Origin: Fervidobacterium sp.
GTDB lineage: Bacteria > Thermotogota > Thermotogae > Thermotogales > Fervidobacteriaceae
Length of the DNA stretch: 7,451 nucleotides
Direction: 5' to 3'
Assembly: GCA_003522805.1 (NCBI GenBank)
Contig: DPIB01000220.1
Location: 1 to 7,451, forward strand
Below, piece by piece: positions 7,182-7,451 of the stretch (positions within the stretch are counted from its first letter, which is position 1; every line of letters begins with the position of its first letter). The notes beneath the pieces are model-generated. The model did no database searches. It was not told the DNA's origin and worked only from the letters and a program-made list of their open reading frames with translations. The position numbers were made by a program, and so were the translations under genes.

Positions 7182-7451
7182 TTAATGTATATTAAGTACT
7201 TCCGATAAGACTTCCGTAATTTTCTCGACAGATTCTTCCACACTCCCTTGGAAGACCTTACCTTCACCTTTTGGTGCCTTGGTAAACGTTTTTCTTACCT
7301 TTGTTGGTGAGCCTACTAGTCCAACTTTCATCTTGTCAAAGTTCAGTACTGAATTGTTTAGCACTTTTATCTCTTTTGAATAACAACCGAATAGGTCGTA
7401 CAGATTCATATATCTTGGCGTATTCATATCTTTCGAGCAGGTAATTACGCA
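7182..7451 (-). CDS. etfB: Electron transfer flavoprotein beta subunit, C-terminal part (cut by window edge)
   Basis: The reading frame is open from the right edge (7451) to the TAA at 7184-7182, giving 89 residues. The visible part begins CVITCSKDMNTPRYMNL, the EtfB 'T..kdmN.PRY' stretch, and continues with MKVGLVGSPTKVRKTF, the conserved 'GSPTKV' loop, then GKVFQGSVEESVEKI. The ATG at 7427 is internal, since the family motif begins upstream of it. The rest of the gene (about two thirds) lies beyond the window. It is co-transcribed with etfA, with a 20-base gap. AMP or FAD binding, which would separate classical from bifurcating types, is in the missing portion. Confidence 0.92.
   Translation of the reverse strand, partial: CVITCSKDMNTPRYMNLYDLFGCYSKEIKVLNNSVLNFDKMKVGLVGSPTKVRKTFTKAPKGEGKVFQGSVEESVEKITEVLSEVLNIH

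Overview
The window looks like chromosomal DNA from an anaerobic bacterium, most likely a member of the Thermotogales (Fervidobacterium, Pseudothermotoga or a relative). The reasons are moderately AT-rich coding DNA, Arg codons dominated by AGA/AGG, strong GGAGG/GAGGTG ribosome binding sites, and a glycerol gene order (glpK, a GlpA-like dehydrogenase, a FAD/NAD oxidoreductase, a DUF1667 protein, glpP) that I recall from Thermotoga maritima around TM1430-TM1436. The genus is inferred from protein style and gene order, not from a search.

Layout. On the minus strand at 1-374 is the N-terminal part of a Cache-type chemoreceptor that runs off the left edge. The interval 375-807 is a divergent regulatory region with the chemoreceptor promoter, an AT-rich palindrome, a glpK promoter and a long glpK leader with a two-tier terminator hairpin. 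On the plus strand, 808-6099 is a glycerol-utilisation operon: glpK; a second promoter and second leader/terminator (2349-2454); then four translationally overlapping genes: a GlpA-like FAD glycerol-3-phosphate dehydrogenase with a BFD-type Fe-S tail, a FAD/NAD(P) oxidoreductase, a four-cysteine DUF1667 protein, and the antiterminator GlpP. On the minus strand, 6136-7161 is etfA and 7182-7451 the C-terminal part of etfB. This convergent pair encodes the two subunits of an electron-transfer flavoprotein.

How it fits together. GlpK makes glycerol-3-phosphate. The GlpA-like, FAD/NAD and DUF1667 proteins probably form a soluble complex that oxidises it to dihydroxyacetone phosphate and passes electrons through flavin and Fe-S centres to a pyridine nucleotide or other carrier. 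No membrane GlpC gene and no glycerol facilitator gene lies in the window.

The most notable feature is regulatory. Both leaders carry the same purine-rich 15-base loop, differing at only three positions. Each loop is closed by a short stem whose bases change in a compensatory way (AAGGT/ACCTT versus ATGGT/ACCAT). In both leaders the 3' arm of that stem is also the 5' arm of the intrinsic terminator. This is a clear antiterminator/terminator switch, and the probable ligand-responsive protein, GlpP, is encoded at the end of the same operon.
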